Assembly (NCBI GenBank): GCA_021767245.1
Contig: JAASTO010000040.1
Location: forward strand, 1 to 16,076
DNA length: 16,076 nucleotides
Source: Balneolaceae bacterium
GTDB lineage: Bacteria; Bacteroidota; Rhodothermia; Balneolales; Balneolaceae
Direction: 5' to 3'
Position numbers and translations under genes: made by a program. Shown here piece after piece: positions 14,074 through 16,076 of this stretch. Position 1 is the stretch's first letter. Each line of letters opens with the position of its first letter. Under the pieces are notes generated by a model. It made no database searches, was not told where the DNA came from, and saw only the letters and a program-made list of their open reading frames with translations.

Positions 14074-15359
14074 TGAGTTTGCATAAGATCTGGTTGGTAC
14101 TGAAACGAGAATATCTGACTCGGGTAAAGAGTAAATCCTTCATCATTATCACCGCACTGACTCCCCTTGCCTTCGTGGCTTTTATGGGGATCATCGTGTT
14201 CATAAGTATCTCTGAAACGGAAGTTGAAAAACGGATCGGGATCCTGGATGAAACCGATGTTCTGGTCGAGCGCTTGGTAGAACTTAACGAAACCCGCTAC
14301 TTCGATGTCAGCGACCGGGAAATTGAAGAGCTCAGGGATGAGGTGATGGAGGGAGAACTGGATGGTTACATCGTGCTATCAGATTCTGTGATCGAGCACT
14401 CCAAATCTCCAACCCTGGTGCATGGCGGTAGTGGTGGACTTAGTTTTCTGTCTGCTGTACGATCCGATCTGAGGGAAGCCGTTCGGGAAGAACGCCTAAC
14501 CCGACAGAATGTATCGGACGAAATCCGGGATATCTTTGATACACGAACAGGGCTTGAAGCCATTAAATTGACCGAAGAGGGAGAATCAGAGGATAACACG
14601 GTATTTGCCTCTGCTCTTGGCTTTGTGCTGGGGCTCCTCATATTCTTTGGGATCTTTTTCTATGGAGCCTTACTCATGCGCAGCGTGATCGAAGAAAAGA
14701 CCAACCGCGTACTGGAAGTGATCGCCTCCTCCGTCAAACCTATAGAACTGATGTTTGGTAAGTTATTCGGGGTTCTCTCGATCGCGTTGACACAGTTTGG
14801 AATTTGGATCCTGTTTTACACGGGTTTGTCCATTGCAGCAGCTCCCATTGCAGCCATGATCGTGGATGCACAAATGGACTCCCTTCCCGAAGAAGCCGCC
14901 AGCGAAGCTTTCGACCCGGCTATGCTGGATAACCTGGTGATCGAGCCGGCTATATTCATTTATTTTCTGCTGTTCTTCTTCCTGGGTTTCCTGATCTACA
15001 GTGCCCTATTTGCCGCCATTGGTGCCGCTGTTGATAATGAGCAGGACACACAGCAATTCATGCCGATCGTGGGTTTACCGATCTTTATTGCTTACTTCCT
15101 TAATACCAAGGTTATGCAGGCACCGGATTCATCTTTATCAACATTTGTATCCATCTTTCCCCTAACCTCACCGATCAATATGATCTCAAGAATTGCCTCT
15201 ACTTCGGTACCGGCCTGGCAGATCATTGTTTCGATCCTGCTGATGATCCTGACCTTCTTCGGCATCATGTGGCTGGCAGCACGGATCTATCGTGTGGGCA
15301 TTTTGATGTACGGAAAAAAGCCAAGCTTCAAAGACCTGGCTAAGTGGATCAGGCAATAA
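14073..15359 (+). CDS. ABC-2 type transporter permease, NatB-like
   Basis: This is the membrane partner of the preceding ATPase, with 428 residues. The start is fixed by AGAGGAG (14058-14064), eight bases upstream, and the TAATG overlap. Topology by hydrophobicity: one helix at about 23-46, then a charged extracytoplasmic domain of about 130 residues (47-175). A cluster of helices follows (about 178-201, 228-262, 293-320, 329-345, 355-370 and 382-404), with a short basic cytoplasmic tail. EEKTNRVLEVIASSVKP (207-223) is the amphipathic coupling segment characteristic of NatB/ABC-2 permeases. MRSVIEEK and the acidic loop at 268-285 (DSLPEEAASEAFDP) are also visible. Transcription ends at a strong terminator 25 bases downstream. 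Confidence 0.92.
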   Translation: MSLHKIWLVLKREYLTRVKSKSFIIITALTPLAFVAFMGIIVFISISETEVEKRIGILDETDVLVERLVELNETRYFDVSDREIEELRDEVMEGELDGYIVLSDSVIEHSKSPTLVHGGSGGLSFLSAVRSDLREAVREERLTRQNVSDEIRDIFDTRTGLEAIKLTEEGESEDNTVFASALGFVLGLLIFFGIFFYGALLMRSVIEEKTNRVLEVIASSVKPIELMFGKLFGVLSIALTQFGIWILFYTGLSIAAAPIAAMIVDAQMDSLPEEAASEAFDPAMLDNLVIEPAIFIYFLLFFFLGFLIYSALFAAIGAAVDNEQDTQQFMPIVGLPIFIAYFLNTKVMQAPDSSLSTFVSIFPLTSPINMISRIASTSVPAWQIIVSILLMILTFFGIMWLAARIYRVGILMYGKKPSFKDLAKWIRQ

Positions 15360-15383
15360 TACACTATTAACTGAATAGCATTC

Positions 15384-15419
15384 AAAAGGGTAAGATGTTC
15401 GTCTTACCCTTTTCTTTTT
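15384..15419 (+). terminator. Strong intrinsic terminator after the ABC permease
   Basis: AAAAGGGTAAGA (15384-15395) and TCTTACCCTTTT (15402-15413) form a perfect 12-bp stem with a six-base loop (TGTTCG), followed by CTTTTT. The opposite strand has only TTTT after the stem, so it may also act, more weakly, on the convergent gene ending at 15453. Confidence 0.93.
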
Positions 15420-15452
15420 ATTGTCTATGGTTTTCTTCTCTGTATCTCCGGA

Positions 15453-16076
15453 TCAGTTCATGAAAGATTTGATCTTGCGGATCACTCTTGGGTCAAGTTC
15501 CTCGTTCAGCATGGATGATAACAAGTCATCCCTTTGGGCGGGATCAAGATATCTTACAGCTTCTAAAGCATGATATCTGATGCGTGCATCACGGTCTTCC
15601 TTTAACACATTCAGGGTCTCATTCCAGTAATCTGAACTTTTATTATGTGCTATTAACAGTTGCAAAGCTTCTTTTCTGAGATCATAAGGAAACTGACCAA
15701 GGGCATATCGGTCAGATAACTGCAGAGCTGAACCGGTTGTATCGGTTCCTACTACAGACTTAAGAATCTTCATAGCTTTGTCATCGCTATTATCGCTTCC
15801 TTCAAATCTCTCTGCCAAACTTATTACATCGCTTAGTGGTGCTATTTGAACATACGAACGAAGGCCTGTGTTGAACACTGTATCCTCCTCAGTTCTGATC
15901 AGTTTGTTTCGTATCGTGTAGGCGGCAGATTCATTTCCTTCATAATTAGCCAGTGCCTTCAATCCTGAAAGTTGCGTGGCAATGTTATCAGAATTTACAT
16001 AGCTGATAAAAGTTTCTTCGGTTCCGGTGGCATCTTTTGTGATGGATGATAGAGTCTCGAGCATGGCCGCTCTGAC
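15453..16076 (-). CDS. HEAT-repeat protein, C-terminal part (N-terminus beyond window)
   Basis: The frame is open to the right edge and encodes 207 visible residues. The internal ATG at 16064 is preceded in frame by codons for VRAA with no stop. Together they make VRAAMLETLSSI, a typical second helix of a HEAT repeat, so the gene continues past the edge and this ATG is not the start. Further helical-repeat units are YDLRKEALQLLIAH, RDARIRYHALEAVRYL and DPRVIRKIKSFM near the C-terminus. No catalytic motif is visible. HEAT repeats like these occur as scaffold proteins and also as the C-terminal domain of some M1-family metallopeptidases in Bacteroidota relatives, so this could be the tail of such a peptidase. 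The missing part would decide. Confidence 0.7.
   Translation of the reverse strand, partial: VRAAMLETLSSITKDATGTEETFISYVNSDNIATQLSGLKALANYEGNESAAYTIRNKLIRTEEDTVFNTGLRSYVQIAPLSDVISLAERFEGSDNSDDKAMKILKSVVGTDTTGSALQLSDRYALGQFPYDLRKEALQLLIAHNKSSDYWNETLNVLKEDRDARIRYHALEAVRYLDPAQRDDLLSSMLNEELDPRVIRKIKSFMN

Overview
The window looks like chromosome of a Bacteroidota-related (FCB-group) bacterium, most likely a marine member of the Balneolota/Rhodothermota. This is inference. It rests on moderate GC content, weak or absent Shine-Dalgarno sites at most starts, two promoter candidates of the Bacteroidota type (TTG, 19 bases, TAnnTTT), a choice-of-anchor B family protein, many exported beta-propeller proteins, and a NatAB-like ABC pair. 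I see no rRNA, tRNA, CRISPR array, insertion sequence or phage gene. No stretch longer than about 225 bases lacks a gene.

Layout. (1) Positions 1-650, minus strand: the N-terminal 216 codons of a class I SAM methyltransferase that runs off the left edge. (2) 779-1910, plus strand: a polytopic membrane protein (DUF2238/YjdF-like) and a small two-helix membrane protein. (3) 1922-8651, minus strand: four consecutive genes for exported proteins. In transcription order they are a double-propeller choice-of-anchor B protein, a YVTN-type propeller protein, a ten-repeat FG-GAP/VCBS lipoprotein, and a serine-beta-lactamase-fold protein that has lost its catalytic residues. A promoter with a dyad over its -7 element precedes the first gene. 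A strong intrinsic terminator sits between the first and second genes. (4) 8816-9022, minus strand: a 68-residue coiled-coil/membrane-anchor protein. (5) 9246-10121, plus strand: sucD, without sucC beside it. (6) 10211-12935, minus strand: a glgA-glgC glycogen operon. (7) 13153-15359, plus strand: a translationally coupled NatA/NatB-like ABC exporter. (8) 15453-16076, minus strand: the C-terminal part of a HEAT-repeat protein entering from the right edge.

How the genes work together. Central metabolism is represented by sucD (TCA-cycle substrate-level phosphorylation) and by glgC/glgA (ADP-glucose synthesis, then alpha-1,4-glucan elongation). The natAB-like pair is a probable ABC-2 exporter. 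The least explained part is the 6.7-kb block of exported proteins. All four carry a signal peptide or lipobox, three are built from propeller repeats, and the fourth is a likely pseudoenzyme. Together they could form a cell-surface or periplasmic binding assembly, but the sequence gives no substrate. This block is the best candidate for an undescribed system.
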